Below, one piece after another: positions 8,018 to 16,253 of a DNA stretch of 64,000 nt. This DNA is from JBDSSS01 sp963764195 (lineage in GTDB: Bacteria; Actinomycetota; Actinomycetes; Actinomycetales; Dermatophilaceae). Position 1 is the stretch's first letter. Every line of letters begins with the position of its first letter. The translations under genes were made by a program, and so were the position numbers. The stretch is from NCBI GenBank assembly GCA_963764195.1, contig CAVXRG010000011.1, positions 62,001 to 126,000 on the forward strand, written 5' to 3'. The notes below the pieces were generated by a model. That model was not told the origin of the DNA. It worked only from the letters and a program-made list of their open reading frames with translations, and searched no databases.

Positions 8018-8599
8018 TCAGGGGCTCTCGGAGGCCTTCTTCGACGCAGCCCCGTCGCCCCGCCCCGAGGAGTCCGACCCTGCTGCCTGGTGGTCCTCGA
8101 CGTAGGACTCGGGGTCCTTGTCCTCGGGCGTGATGCCGGACGCCGCCTTGAGCGACTCGTAGCGGATGAAGCTCACGCCGATCTCGTGCCGCAGCTGGAG
8201 GTCGGCCTGCTGACGGAAGTCGGCGAGGTCCTGTCGCTCCTCCTCGCCCATGTGGTCGCTGTTGTGCGTGTTGGCGTCGATGACGGCCGTCCACCACTCG
8301 TCGGAGCCGGTCTCGGCGTCGCCCACCTTGCGCACGGCCTCGCGGATCTCGTTGTGGTCCTTGACCGCGTCCTCGACCTCCTCCGTCACGGACTCCGCGT
8401 CGGCGGCGCCGGTGCCGAGCTTGAGCAGCTCGGGGTAGAAGTACCTCTCCTCCGCCTCGGCATGCGTCTCGAGCAGGATCGCGAGGCGGGTCCAGAGGGC
8501 AGCCAGGCCCTCGTGGTCGTCGCGGGGCCACTCCTCGAGCATGGCAAACATCCGCCGCTGCTCGACGTGCTGGTGCAGGATGATCTCGGTGATGTCCAT
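8018..8599 (-). CDS. Hemerythrin HHE-domain protein
   Basis: 193 residues. A four-helix HHE hemerythrin domain (about 1-150) carries the expected His and acidic ligands: LHQHVEQRR near 8, THAEAEERYFYPE near 44, KDHNEIREAV near 80. A hydrophilic tail follows. Such proteins bind a non-haem di-iron centre and serve in oxygen, NO or peroxide handling. GGAGAGACG precedes the ATG at 8599. It diverges from the VOC gene at 8684. It is one of three hemerythrin-type proteins in this window. Confidence 0.82.
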   Translation of the reverse strand: MDITEIILHQHVEQRRMFAMLEEWPRDDHEGLAALWTRLAILLETHAEAEERYFYPELLKLGTGAADAESVTEEVEDAVKDHNEIREAVRKVGDAETGSDEWWTAVIDANTHNSDHMGEEERQDLADFRQQADLQLRHEIGVSFIRYESLKAASGITPEDKDPESYVEDHQAAGSDSSGRGDGAASKKASESP

Positions 8600-8683
8600 A
8601 CGTCTCTCCGTCTCTCCATCTCGTCGGGGGTCAGGCCACCACTCTCCACCACCGGTCGTCGCTGCACGAGAGGAGCCCCCCAC

Positions 8684-9128
8684 ATGAGTGAGACATCGAG
8701 TGAGACAGCGAGCGAGCACGCCCCGGCCGAGGTGGAGCGACCGACGTTCGGGTCGTTCGCGCTCGACTGCGCCGACCCCCGGGGCGTGGCGCACTTCTAC
8801 GCCGACCTGCTCGGCGGGACGGTCGAGGACGACGGCGACCCGGACAGCGACTGGTTCACGGTGCGGTGGGACGGACCCGACCTCGCCACCCAGCTCGCGC
8901 CCGGCCACGTGTCGCCGGGCTGGCCCGTGGGGCCAGCAGCAGGCCCACCTCGACCTCAAGGTCGCCGACATCGCGGCCGCGCACGAGCGGGTGCTCGCCC
9001 TCGGCGGCACGGCCCTCGACCCGGTGGAGCGGCCGGAGCCGGGGCCGCAGCGCGGTTTTCGGGTCTACGCGGACCCCGCCGGGCACCCGTTCTGCCTGTG
9101 TCGCCCGAGCGCCGACGCCTGGGGCTGA
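8684..9128 (+). pseudogene. VOC-family (glyoxalase-like) protein, frameshifted
   Basis: The frame from the ATG at 8684 (AGGAG eight bases upstream) gives a normal VOC N-terminus, FGSFALDCADPRGVAHFYADLL through PGHVSPGWP. It then loses similarity at the GGGG run at 8929-8932. From there a frame shifted by one base continues the family pattern with QQQAHLDLKVADIAAAHERV and ends RVYADPAGHPFCLCRP. Removing one G would restore a single protein of about 147 residues. Either the gene is broken or the run was miscounted. VOC proteins are small metal- or ligand-binding beta-alpha proteins such as resistance or dioxygenase-like enzymes. Confidence 0.72.
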
Positions 9129-10082
9129 TCAGTAGCCCGCCTGGTCGAGGGCCTCGGTCGTCAGCTGCCGCCCGAGCTCGATCATCTCGGCGGCCCGGTG
9201 GAAGTCGAGGGTGCGCACGGCATTCGACGGCACGGTGACGAGGACGTCCGGAGGGTTGCTCGCCATCCGGTAGCGGGAGATGAGCGCGCTCATCGTGTCG
9301 AACGACATGGTCAGCAGGTCGACGACGCCGATCTCGGTCGGGGAGGCGGCGGGGGCCACCTCGTCGAGGTCGCGCCGGTGACCCACCGAGAAGCGGTTGG
9401 TGATGGCCCGCACCCGCTCGGACTCGAGGACGTCGGCGGTGCTGCGCCGCAGCCTCGTCGTCCAGTCCTCGAGGGCGCCGGGCTCCGACGAGGTCCGAAG
9501 TGGCGTGGAGGTGCCGCTCGGGCTGCGCATCCCCGACAGGGAGACCGCGATGGTGAGGTCGGCGTTGGCCGCGGCGGTCGGCTCGATCGGCACGGGGTTG
9601 ATGAGGCCGCCGTCGACGAGCAGGCGTCCGTTGATGCTGATCGGGGTGATCACGCCCGGGATGGCGATCGAGGCGCGGATCGCCTGCACGACAGGACCGC
9701 GCTGGAACCACACCTCGCGGCGGGCGTTGAGGTCGGTCGCGACCGCCGTGTACGGCACGGGCAGGTCCTCGATGGCGACGCCGTCGAGGATCTCACCGAC
9801 CTTGGCGATGATGCGCTCGGCCCGGATCGCGCCGCCCACGGTCGAGAGGCTGAGGTCGAGCAGGCGCCACACCTCGCGCTGGGTGAGGCTGAGGGCCCAC
9901 TCGGTGTAGGCCTCGAGGCGCCCGGCGGCTGCCACCCCGCCGACGAGGGCACCCATCGACGTGCCTGCGAGGGAGGCGATCTCGAAGCCGCGCTCGGAGA
10001 TGACCTGGAGGGCCCCGATGTGGGCGTAACCGCGCGCCCCACCCGAGCCGAGAACCACTGCCGCCTGCCGTCCCTGCGCCAC
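9129..10082 (-). CDS. Patatin-like phospholipase
   Basis: About 317 residues with the full patatin signature: oxyanion loop GSGGARGYAHIG near residue 11, nucleophile elbow GTSMG near 40 and catalytic DGG near 157. These enzymes hydrolyse acyl esters of lipids with a Ser-Asp dyad. The GTG at 10082 lies six bases after TACTCT and is chosen as a leaderless start. An ATG one codon upstream is the alternative. The stop directly abuts the stop of the convergent VOC gene. Confidence 0.87.
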   Translation of the reverse strand: MAQGRQAAVVLGSGGARGYAHIGALQVISERGFEIASLAGTSMGALVGGVAAAGRLEAYTEWALSLTQREVWRLLDLSLSTVGGAIRAERIIAKVGEILDGVAIEDLPVPYTAVATDLNARREVWFQRGPVVQAIRASIAIPGVITPISINGRLLVDGGLINPVPIEPTAAANADLTIAVSLSGMRSPSGTSTPLRTSSEPGALEDWTTRLRRSTADVLESERVRAITNRFSVGHRRDLDEVAPAASPTEIGVVDLLTMSFDTMSALISRYRMASNPPDVLVTVPSNAVRTLDFHRAAEMIELGRQLTTEALDQAGY

Positions 10083-10088
10083 CATCCG

Positions 10089-10094
10089 AGAGTA
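10089..10094 (-). promoter_or_regulatory. -10 box TACTCT, leaderless start of the patatin gene
   Basis: TACTCT on the minus strand is followed by six bases and the GTG at 10082. Confidence 0.55.
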
Positions 10095-10163
10095 GCCACT
10101 CGGCGACTCGCGCCCGTCCAACCCTTGCGCGATCGACCCGGGCTGTGGTTCATTGGAGCGTGA

Positions 10164-10177
10164 TGTAAGCGCTTACA
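10164..10177. promoter_or_regulatory. LacI-type operator TGTAAGCGCTTACA
   Basis: A perfect 14-bp palindrome with central CG lies 52 bp upstream of the LacI gene at 10230 and downstream of the divergent patatin promoter. It has the AGCGCT core seen at operators of actinobacterial sugar repressors such as CebR. It is the likely binding site of the repressor encoded next to it. Confidence 0.75.
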
Positions 10178-10229
10178 CATCGGCGCAACGCATCGATTCC
10201 TCTCAACGACGAGACCGGAAGGGCGTGAC

Positions 10230-11255
10230 ATGGCGAAGGCACCGCAGCGGGCGACCGGTCCGACGATCTACTCCGTGGCCGACCTCGCCGGGGTCTCGAT
10301 CGCGACCGTGTCGCGGGTCCTGCAGGGGTCGAACGCCGTGTCGCCGGCCTCGCGACAGAAGGTCCTCGACGCCGTCGACCAGCTCGACTACGTGCCGGTC
10401 GGTGCGGCCCGCAGCCTCGCCGTGCGCCACCACGAGGCACTTGGTCTCGTCCTGCCCGAGCTGAGCGGTCCGTACTACGCCGAGCTGCTGATGGGCTTCG
10501 AGTCCCGCGCCGCCGAGCTCGGCCACAGCGTCATCCTGCTGCTCGCCGAGGGCAAGGACGACCTGCCCAGGGCCGTGCGCCAGCTCACCACCCGCGTCGA
10601 CGCCCTCGCCGTGCTGGGTGGGACGGCGATGGCCCCCGCCATGGCCAAGGTGCTGCGCGGCAAGAAGCCCGTCGTCGTCATCGCCGGCTCGGCCGCGGAC
10701 GACATCGAGAACGTCATGGCCGAGAGCCGGCGCAGCGCAGAGCAGCTCACCCTGCACGTCCTCGACCACGGACGGTCACGGCTGCTCTTCGTCGGTGACC
10801 CCGGGGTCGCGCCCGACATCGCCGGGCGCTACGCCGGCTTCGTCGCCGCCCACGTCTCCCGCGGGCTCGATGCCGCAGAGCCGGTGCGGGTCGCCTACCG
10901 CGAGTCCGCCGGCCCGGAGGTGGCCGAGGCGATCCTGGCTGGGACCCTCGTCACCGACGCCCTCGTCTGCGCCAACGACGAGCTGGCCCTGTCGATCATG
11001 GCGTGCCTGCTCGATGCCGGTCGCGAGGTGCCGGGCGACCTTGCGGTCGTCGGCTGGGACGACGTGATGACGGCCCGCTACGTCCGCCCGGGCCTCACCA
11101 CGGTCCGGCAGCCCGTCCGCGACCTCGGGTCGCTGGCCGCCGGCCGCCTGCACGAACGGCTGGCCGGTGACCCCGCCGACCCGGACGACCACGTCCTGCC
11201 CACGGAGCTCGTCTTCCGCCAGTCGTGCGGCTGCGTCCAGCCGCCACGCCTCTGA
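10230..11255 (+). CDS. LacI-family repressor of the downstream sugar-uptake operon
   Basis: 341 residues: an N-terminal helix-turn-helix (IYSVADLAGVSIATVSRVLQGS, about 10-32), a hinge helix, and a periplasmic-binding-like effector domain to the C-terminus. The end, FRQSCGC, is typical of the family. The gene lies just ahead of the substrate-binding protein, permease and hydrolase genes on the same strand, with the palindrome TGTAAGCGCTTACA in front. Autoregulation and sugar-responsive control of the operon are inferred from this arrangement. Confidence 0.9.
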   Translation: MAKAPQRATGPTIYSVADLAGVSIATVSRVLQGSNAVSPASRQKVLDAVDQLDYVPVGAARSLAVRHHEALGLVLPELSGPYYAELLMGFESRAAELGHSVILLLAEGKDDLPRAVRQLTTRVDALAVLGGTAMAPAMAKVLRGKKPVVVIAGSAADDIENVMAESRRSAEQLTLHVLDHGRSRLLFVGDPGVAPDIAGRYAGFVAAHVSRGLDAAEPVRVAYRESAGPEVAEAILAGTLVTDALVCANDELALSIMACLLDAGREVPGDLAVVGWDDVMTARYVRPGLTTVRQPVRDLGSLAAGRLHERLAGDPADPDDHVLPTELVFRQSCGCVQPPRL

Positions 11256-11334
11256 TGACCCGGACACCCTCGACCCCCGCACATGGCCGCCGGCTGCCCC
11301 CGGCCGCGCAGCACACCCCCTCAGAAAGTGAGAA

Positions 11335-12612
11335 ATGATGAGACGCACCACAGCCATCACCGTGGCCTGCCTGACCGCGACGGCCTTGACCGTCAGCGCC
11401 TGCGGACGTGGAGACGGAGGCGCGACGGGCGCCGCCGAGACCGGCGCGGCCGTCAGCACCGGCGCCGCCAAGGGCACCATCACCGTGTGGGCGATGGGAG
11501 CCGAGGGCGAGAAGCTGCCCGACCTCGCCAAGGACTTCGAGGCCGCCAACCCCGGCGTGAAGATCAACGTCACCGCGATCCCGTGGGACTCCGCGCACGA
11601 CAAGTTCACGACCGCGATCACCGCCAACAAGACGCCTGACGTCGCGATGGTGGGCACGACGTGGATGGGCGAGTTCGCGGGGCTCGACGCCCTCGACCCG
11701 ACGCCCCCGTCGATCGACCAGTCCGCCTTCTTCCCGGGCGCCCAGAAGACGACCGAGGTCAACGGCACCTCCTTCGGCATCCCCTGGTACGTGGAGACCC
11801 GCGTGCTCTTCTACCGCAGCGACCTCGCCAAGAAAGCCGGCTTCGACAGCGCCCCCACCGACTGGGACGGCCTCAAGAGCATGGCCAAGGCCATGCAGAC
11901 CAAGGCCGGCGCGAAGTGGGGCATCGGCCTGCAGGCCGGCGGCACCGGATCCTGGCAGTCGATCATGCCGTTCGCCTGGTCCGACGGCGCCGAGCTGACG
12001 CAGGGTGACAAGTACACCTTCGACACCCCGCCGATGCTCGAGGCGGTGAAGTACTACCAGTCCTTCTTCACCGACGGCATCGCCAACAAGTCCGCCCCGG
12101 CGACCCCGACGACCGAGCCCGACTTCGCCAGCGGCAAGGTGCCGATGTTCATCTCCGGCCCGTGGATGATGTCCGCGGTCGAGAAGGTCGGCGGTGCGGG
12201 CTTCAAGGACAAGTACAACGTCGCGAAGATCCCGGCCAAGAAGGACTCCTCCTCCTTCGTCGGCGGCTCCAACCTCGCCGTCTTCAAGAACACCCAGAAC
12301 CGGGACGCGTCGTGGAAGTTCGTCCAGTGGCTCGCGGACCCCAAGGTCCAGGCCAAGTGGTACGGCATGTCCACCGACCTGCCCTCGGTCCAGAGCGCGT
12401 GGAAGGACCCCGCGCTCGCGAGCGACAAGAAGCTCGCGGTCTTCGGTGACCAGCTGACGACCGCCAAGGCTCCGCCGTCGTTCTCGACGTGGGAGCAGGT
12501 CATCGCCTCCTTCGACAACGAGATGGAGAAGGTGACCAAGACCGGGTCGGACCCGGCCGCCGCGCTGAAGACGGTGCAGCAGCAGGCCGACTCCATCGGG
12601 ACGGGCCAGTAG
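11335..12612 (+). CDS. Sugar ABC transporter substrate-binding lipoprotein
   Basis: 425 residues. A lipoprotein signal ends in the lipobox VSAC (Cys23). A mature family 1 extracellular solute-binding protein follows, with GTITVWAMGAEGEKLPDLA near 42 and the closing KFVQWLADPKVQAKWY region near 325. It would capture an oligosaccharide outside the membrane and hand it to the two permeases encoded next. It follows the LacI gene by 79 bp and shares its operon. The neighbouring beta-glucan hydrolases suggest a beta-gluco-oligosaccharide ligand. Confidence 0.9.
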   Translation: MMRRTTAITVACLTATALTVSACGRGDGGATGAAETGAAVSTGAAKGTITVWAMGAEGEKLPDLAKDFEAANPGVKINVTAIPWDSAHDKFTTAITANKTPDVAMVGTTWMGEFAGLDALDPTPPSIDQSAFFPGAQKTTEVNGTSFGIPWYVETRVLFYRSDLAKKAGFDSAPTDWDGLKSMAKAMQTKAGAKWGIGLQAGGTGSWQSIMPFAWSDGAELTQGDKYTFDTPPMLEAVKYYQSFFTDGIANKSAPATPTTEPDFASGKVPMFISGPWMMSAVEKVGGAGFKDKYNVAKIPAKKDSSSFVGGSNLAVFKNTQNRDASWKFVQWLADPKVQAKWYGMSTDLPSVQSAWKDPALASDKKLAVFGDQLTTAKAPPSFSTWEQVIASFDNEMEKVTKTGSDPAAALKTVQQQADSIGTGQ

Positions 12613-12615
12613 GTC

Positions 12616-13572
12616 ATGTCCGCCCCGAGCACCGCCGTCGCCGCGTCCCCACCGGGACGGGACGAGCGGCACGCGCCCCGCCGGCCGGCTGGGAAGCCCG
12701 TCCGGCGGGAGGCGCGGGCCGCGTGGATCCTCGCGATCCCGTTCTGCCTGCTCTTCCTCACCTTCACGGCGTGGCCGGTCGTCCAGTCGCTCTTCATGTC
12801 CTTCACCGACACCGGGGCCAAGGACCTGCGGGACCCGTTCGGGGTCAACCTCATCGGGCTCGACAACTTCACCCGCGCCCTCGGCGACCCCATCTTCCGC
12901 AAGGCGGCCGTCAACACGGCATACTTCGTCCTCGTCGGTATGCCGCTCACCCTCCTGATCGCCCTCGCCGCGGCCGTCGCGCTCGACAAGGGGATCACCC
13001 GCTTCCGGTCGGTCTTCCGGCTCGGCTTCTACACGCCGGTCATCACCTCGATCGTCGCCGTGGCCGTCGTCTGGCGCTTCCTCCTGCAGGACCCGGGTGG
13101 CCTGATCAACACCGCGCTCGGCTGGGTCGGGATCACCGGTCCGAACTGGCTCGGCGACCCCCACTGGTCGATGCCGGCGCTGATCATGATGGCGTCGTGG
13201 CGCAACTTCGGCACCGCGATGATCATCTTCCTCGCCGGCCTGCAGGGCGTGCCGCAGTCCCTGCACGAGGCGGCCGCGATCGACGGAGCCGGCTCCTGGC
13301 AGCGCTTCCGCCACGTGACGCTCCCCCTGCTGCGACCGACGATGCTCTTCGTCTCGGTGACGACGGCGATCGGATACCTCCAGTTCTTCGAGGAGCCCTT
13401 CGTCATGACGCGGGGCGGCCCGCTCAACAGCACCGTCTCGGTCTCGATGGCCACCTACAACCAGTTCGGCTTCGGCAACTACGGCTACGCGTCCGCGATG
13501 AGCTACCTCATCTTCATCGTCATCGCCATCGTCACCGCCGTGCAGTTCCGGCTGCTCCGAGAGAGGACCTGA
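12616..13572 (+). CDS. Sugar ABC transporter permease (MalF type)
   Basis: 318 residues with six membrane segments and the EAA loop LHEAAAIDGAGSWQRFRHVTLPLL near residue 217 that docks the ATPase. It starts three bases after the binding-protein stop and pairs with the MalG-type permease downstream. No ATPase gene is present in the operon, so a shared MsiK-type ATPase encoded elsewhere is expected. Confidence 0.92.
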   Translation: MSAPSTAVAASPPGRDERHAPRRPAGKPVRREARAAWILAIPFCLLFLTFTAWPVVQSLFMSFTDTGAKDLRDPFGVNLIGLDNFTRALGDPIFRKAAVNTAYFVLVGMPLTLLIALAAAVALDKGITRFRSVFRLGFYTPVITSIVAVAVVWRFLLQDPGGLINTALGWVGITGPNWLGDPHWSMPALIMMASWRNFGTAMIIFLAGLQGVPQSLHEAAAIDGAGSWQRFRHVTLPLLRPTMLFVSVTTAIGYLQFFEEPFVMTRGGPLNSTVSVSMATYNQFGFGNYGYASAMSYLIFIVIAIVTAVQFRLLRERT

Positions 13573-13575
13573 CCG

Positions 13576-14478
13576 ATGTCCATCGACACCCCCACCCGGG
13601 AGAGCCGGGACGCCGACGAGGCGCCGGTCGTCAACGAGTCCCGTGCCGGCATGGTCGGCTCCAACCACAGCGGCCACTGGTGGCTCTACGCCATACTCGT
13701 CATCGGCTTCATCGCGGTCATCGCGCCCTTCGTCTGGATGGTGCTCGGCAGCTTCAAGGGCGAGGGCGAGCTGCGTCAGATCCCGCCGACCTGGCTGCCG
13801 CAGCACGCGTCCCTCGACAACTACACGCAGCTGTTCTCGCGGCTGTCCTTCGGCACCTACTTCCTCAACTCGACGGTCGTCGCCGTCGTCGTCACCCTCG
13901 GCAACCTGCTCTTCTGCTCGATGCTCGGCTACGCCCTGGCGATGCTCGAGTTCCGGGGCAAGAAGGTCATCTTCGTCGCCGTCATGACGACCCTGATGAT
14001 CCCCGGCGTCGTCACCTTCGTGCCGCTCTTCGTCCTCGTCGCCAACATCGGCCTCATCGACTCCCTGCCGGGGCTCTTCCTGCCCTTCCTCGTGGCGCCG
14101 TTCGGGGTGTTCCTCATGCGGCAGTTCATCCTCGGCCTGCCGCGGGAGCTGCTCGACGCCGGTCGGGTCGACGGGGCGGGGGAGCTGCGGATCTTCCGGC
14201 AGATCATCCTGCCGCTGTGCGGGCCCGCCCTCGCGACGCTCGGGATCCTCACCTTCCTCGGCAGCTGGAACAACTTCCTCTGGCCGCTCGTCGTCGCCCA
14301 GTCGGAGAGCCACTACACGCTCCCCGTCGCGCTCGCCCTCTACTCGACCGGTCAGAACAGCACGAACTACGGCCTGCTCCTCGCCGGGGCGACGGTGGTC
14401 ATCATCCCGATCCTCGTCGTCTTCCTCATCTTCCAGAAGCGCTTCATCGAGGGCATCGCCACCACCGGCATCAAGTGA
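13576..14478 (+). CDS. Sugar ABC transporter permease (MalG type)
   Basis: 300 residues with six membrane segments and the EAA loop LLDAGRVDGAGELRIFRQIILPL near residue 193. The C-terminal QKRFIEGIATTGIK is a common ending of MalG-family permeases. It begins three bases after the partner permease. Confidence 0.92.
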   Translation: MSIDTPTRESRDADEAPVVNESRAGMVGSNHSGHWWLYAILVIGFIAVIAPFVWMVLGSFKGEGELRQIPPTWLPQHASLDNYTQLFSRLSFGTYFLNSTVVAVVVTLGNLLFCSMLGYALAMLEFRGKKVIFVAVMTTLMIPGVVTFVPLFVLVANIGLIDSLPGLFLPFLVAPFGVFLMRQFILGLPRELLDAGRVDGAGELRIFRQIILPLCGPALATLGILTFLGSWNNFLWPLVVAQSESHYTLPVALALYSTGQNSTNYGLLLAGATVVIIPILVVFLIFQKRFIEGIATTGIK

Positions 14479-14516
14479 CCGAACGCGAAAACATCTCTCC
14501 AAGAGCGGAGCACGTC

Positions 14517-16169
14517 ATGACTGACCAGTCCACGCCAGAGGCCGTCGCCACCACCGCCGGTGACCCCGGCGTCACCAGCCGTCGGGCCCTGCTCGTCGGT
14601 GGTGCGGCGACCGCCGCGGCTTTCGTCCTGGCCCCGAGTGCCTCGGCCACCACCCGCAGCGGCGGGCCGGCACCGGCCCCGTCGTTCCACCGCGGCCACT
14701 GGCCACATGCCGTCGACCCCGACCGGGTCAGGCGCTGGGCCGCCGACACGTGGCACAGCCTCGACGCGATGACCGACCGCAAGACGGGGCTCCCCGCTGA
14801 CAACATCCCCGAGTCCCTCGCGGCCGGTGACCGGTCCGGCTACACCTCGCCGACCAACATCGGGGGCTACCTCTGGTCGACGGTCGTGGCCCGCGAGCTG
14901 GGCCTCATCAACCGTGGTGAGGCGACCGCCCGGCTGATGCGCACCCTCAAGACCGTGTCCCGGATGAAGCGCCACGAGCCGAGCGGGATGTTCTACAACT
15001 GGTACGACGAGGCGACCGGCATGACGCTCACGTCCTGGCCCGGCACCGGCGACCCTGTCCACCCGTTCCTCTCGAGCGTCGACAACGGCTGGCTCGGGGC
15101 CGCCCTGCTCGTCGTCAAGAACTCCGACAAGGCGGCCGGCAGGCTCGCCGGCCGGATCTTCGCGAAGATGCGCTGGGACATGTTCTACGACGCCGACACC
15201 GCCCACCCGGGCGTGCGCCCGGGTGGGCTCATGCACGGTGGCTTCTACGACGCGCCGCCGCCCGCCGGCTTCGCGGGCTACACCGGCAACCACATCGGGA
15301 TCGGGCCCGACGTCTGGTACACCAACCACCACTACGACACCGCCGTGTCGGAGACCCGGATCACGACCTACCTCGGGATCCTCACCGGTCAGGTGCCGGC
15401 GACGGCCTACTACGCGACGTGGCGCACCTTCCCGTCGAGCTGCGACTGGAGCTGGCAGGAGAGCCAGCCGGTCGGCGTCGACCGCACCTACTTCGGTATC
15501 GACGTCTACGAGGGTGCCTACACCTACCGCGGGATGCACGTCGTGCCCGGTTGGGGTGGAAGCATGTTCGAGGAGCTGATGCCCGACGTGTTCGTCCCCG
15601 AGGCCACCTGGGCGCCGAAGAGCTGGGGCCGCAACCACCCGCTGCACGTGCGTGCGCAGCGAGAGCACGGCCTCTCCGACGCGGGCTACGGCTACTGGGG
15701 GTTCAGCCCGTCGAGCGACCCGTTCGCCGGCTACCGCGAGTACGGCGTGGACGCGCTGGGGCTCAACCCCGAGGGCTACTTCTCCGACCGTGAGTCGACC
15801 AACTACGACCCGGGTTTCGGTGACTGCCGGGCCGCCACGAACCCGAACCCCACCTACGGCGACGGGGTCGTCACGCCGCACGCGTCCTTCCTCGCGATGA
15901 TGCACGACCCGATGGAGGCCTACCTCAACCTCCGGAAGATCGAGACCGAGCTGAAGGCCTACGGGCGGGGTGGCTTCTTCGACGCCGTGGCGACGAAGTC
16001 GGGCGTCATCGCGCGTCGCTACCTCTCGCTCGACCAGGCGATGATCATGGGTTCGATCGGCAACGTCCTCGCCGACGACGTCATCCGTCGGGCCTTCAGC
16101 ACCCCGGCGGTGGAGCGCCGTCTGCGTCCCGTCATCGGGGTGGAAGAATTCGGCGCCGGTCTGGCCTGA
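14517..16169 (+). CDS. Tat-exported glucoamylase/GH144-like glucan hydrolase
   Basis: 550 residues. A twin-arginine signal (SRR at 21-23, ALLVGG hydrophobic core, cleavage near ASA at 44) is followed by an (alpha/alpha)6-type domain. Recognisable blocks are GYTSPTNIGGYLWSTVVARELG near 102, GWGGSMFEELMPDVFVPE near 345 and GYGYWGFSPSSDPFAGY near 387. These match the PF10091-type glycoamylase / GH144 endo-beta-1,2-glucanase group rather than alpha-glucosidases. GGAG lies six bases before the ATG. Secretion next to a binding protein and a cytosolic GH3 suggests it cuts an extracellular beta-glucan for import. Substrate specificity is an inference. Confidence 0.7.
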   Translation: MTDQSTPEAVATTAGDPGVTSRRALLVGGAATAAAFVLAPSASATTRSGGPAPAPSFHRGHWPHAVDPDRVRRWAADTWHSLDAMTDRKTGLPADNIPESLAAGDRSGYTSPTNIGGYLWSTVVARELGLINRGEATARLMRTLKTVSRMKRHEPSGMFYNWYDEATGMTLTSWPGTGDPVHPFLSSVDNGWLGAALLVVKNSDKAAGRLAGRIFAKMRWDMFYDADTAHPGVRPGGLMHGGFYDAPPPAGFAGYTGNHIGIGPDVWYTNHHYDTAVSETRITTYLGILTGQVPATAYYATWRTFPSSCDWSWQESQPVGVDRTYFGIDVYEGAYTYRGMHVVPGWGGSMFEELMPDVFVPEATWAPKSWGRNHPLHVRAQREHGLSDAGYGYWGFSPSSDPFAGYREYGVDALGLNPEGYFSDRESTNYDPGFGDCRAATNPNPTYGDGVVTPHASFLAMMHDPMEAYLNLRKIETELKAYGRGGFFDAVATKSGVIARRYLSLDQAMIMGSIGNVLADDVIRRAFSTPAVERRLRPVIGVEEFGAGLA

Positions 16170-16253
16170 GCCACCTGCGGCGTCGCACCAGCCCCGCCCG
16201 CACCATCCCAGCATCCGCCTTCCCCTCGTTCCCACCTGCCCGGAGGTCACCCC

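Noticed and set aside
11095..14502. Very long open frame antisense to the sugar-transport operon
   Set aside because: It is a high-G+C shadow: low-complexity Arg/Gly/Asp/Glu sequence with no motif, opposite genes with clear families.
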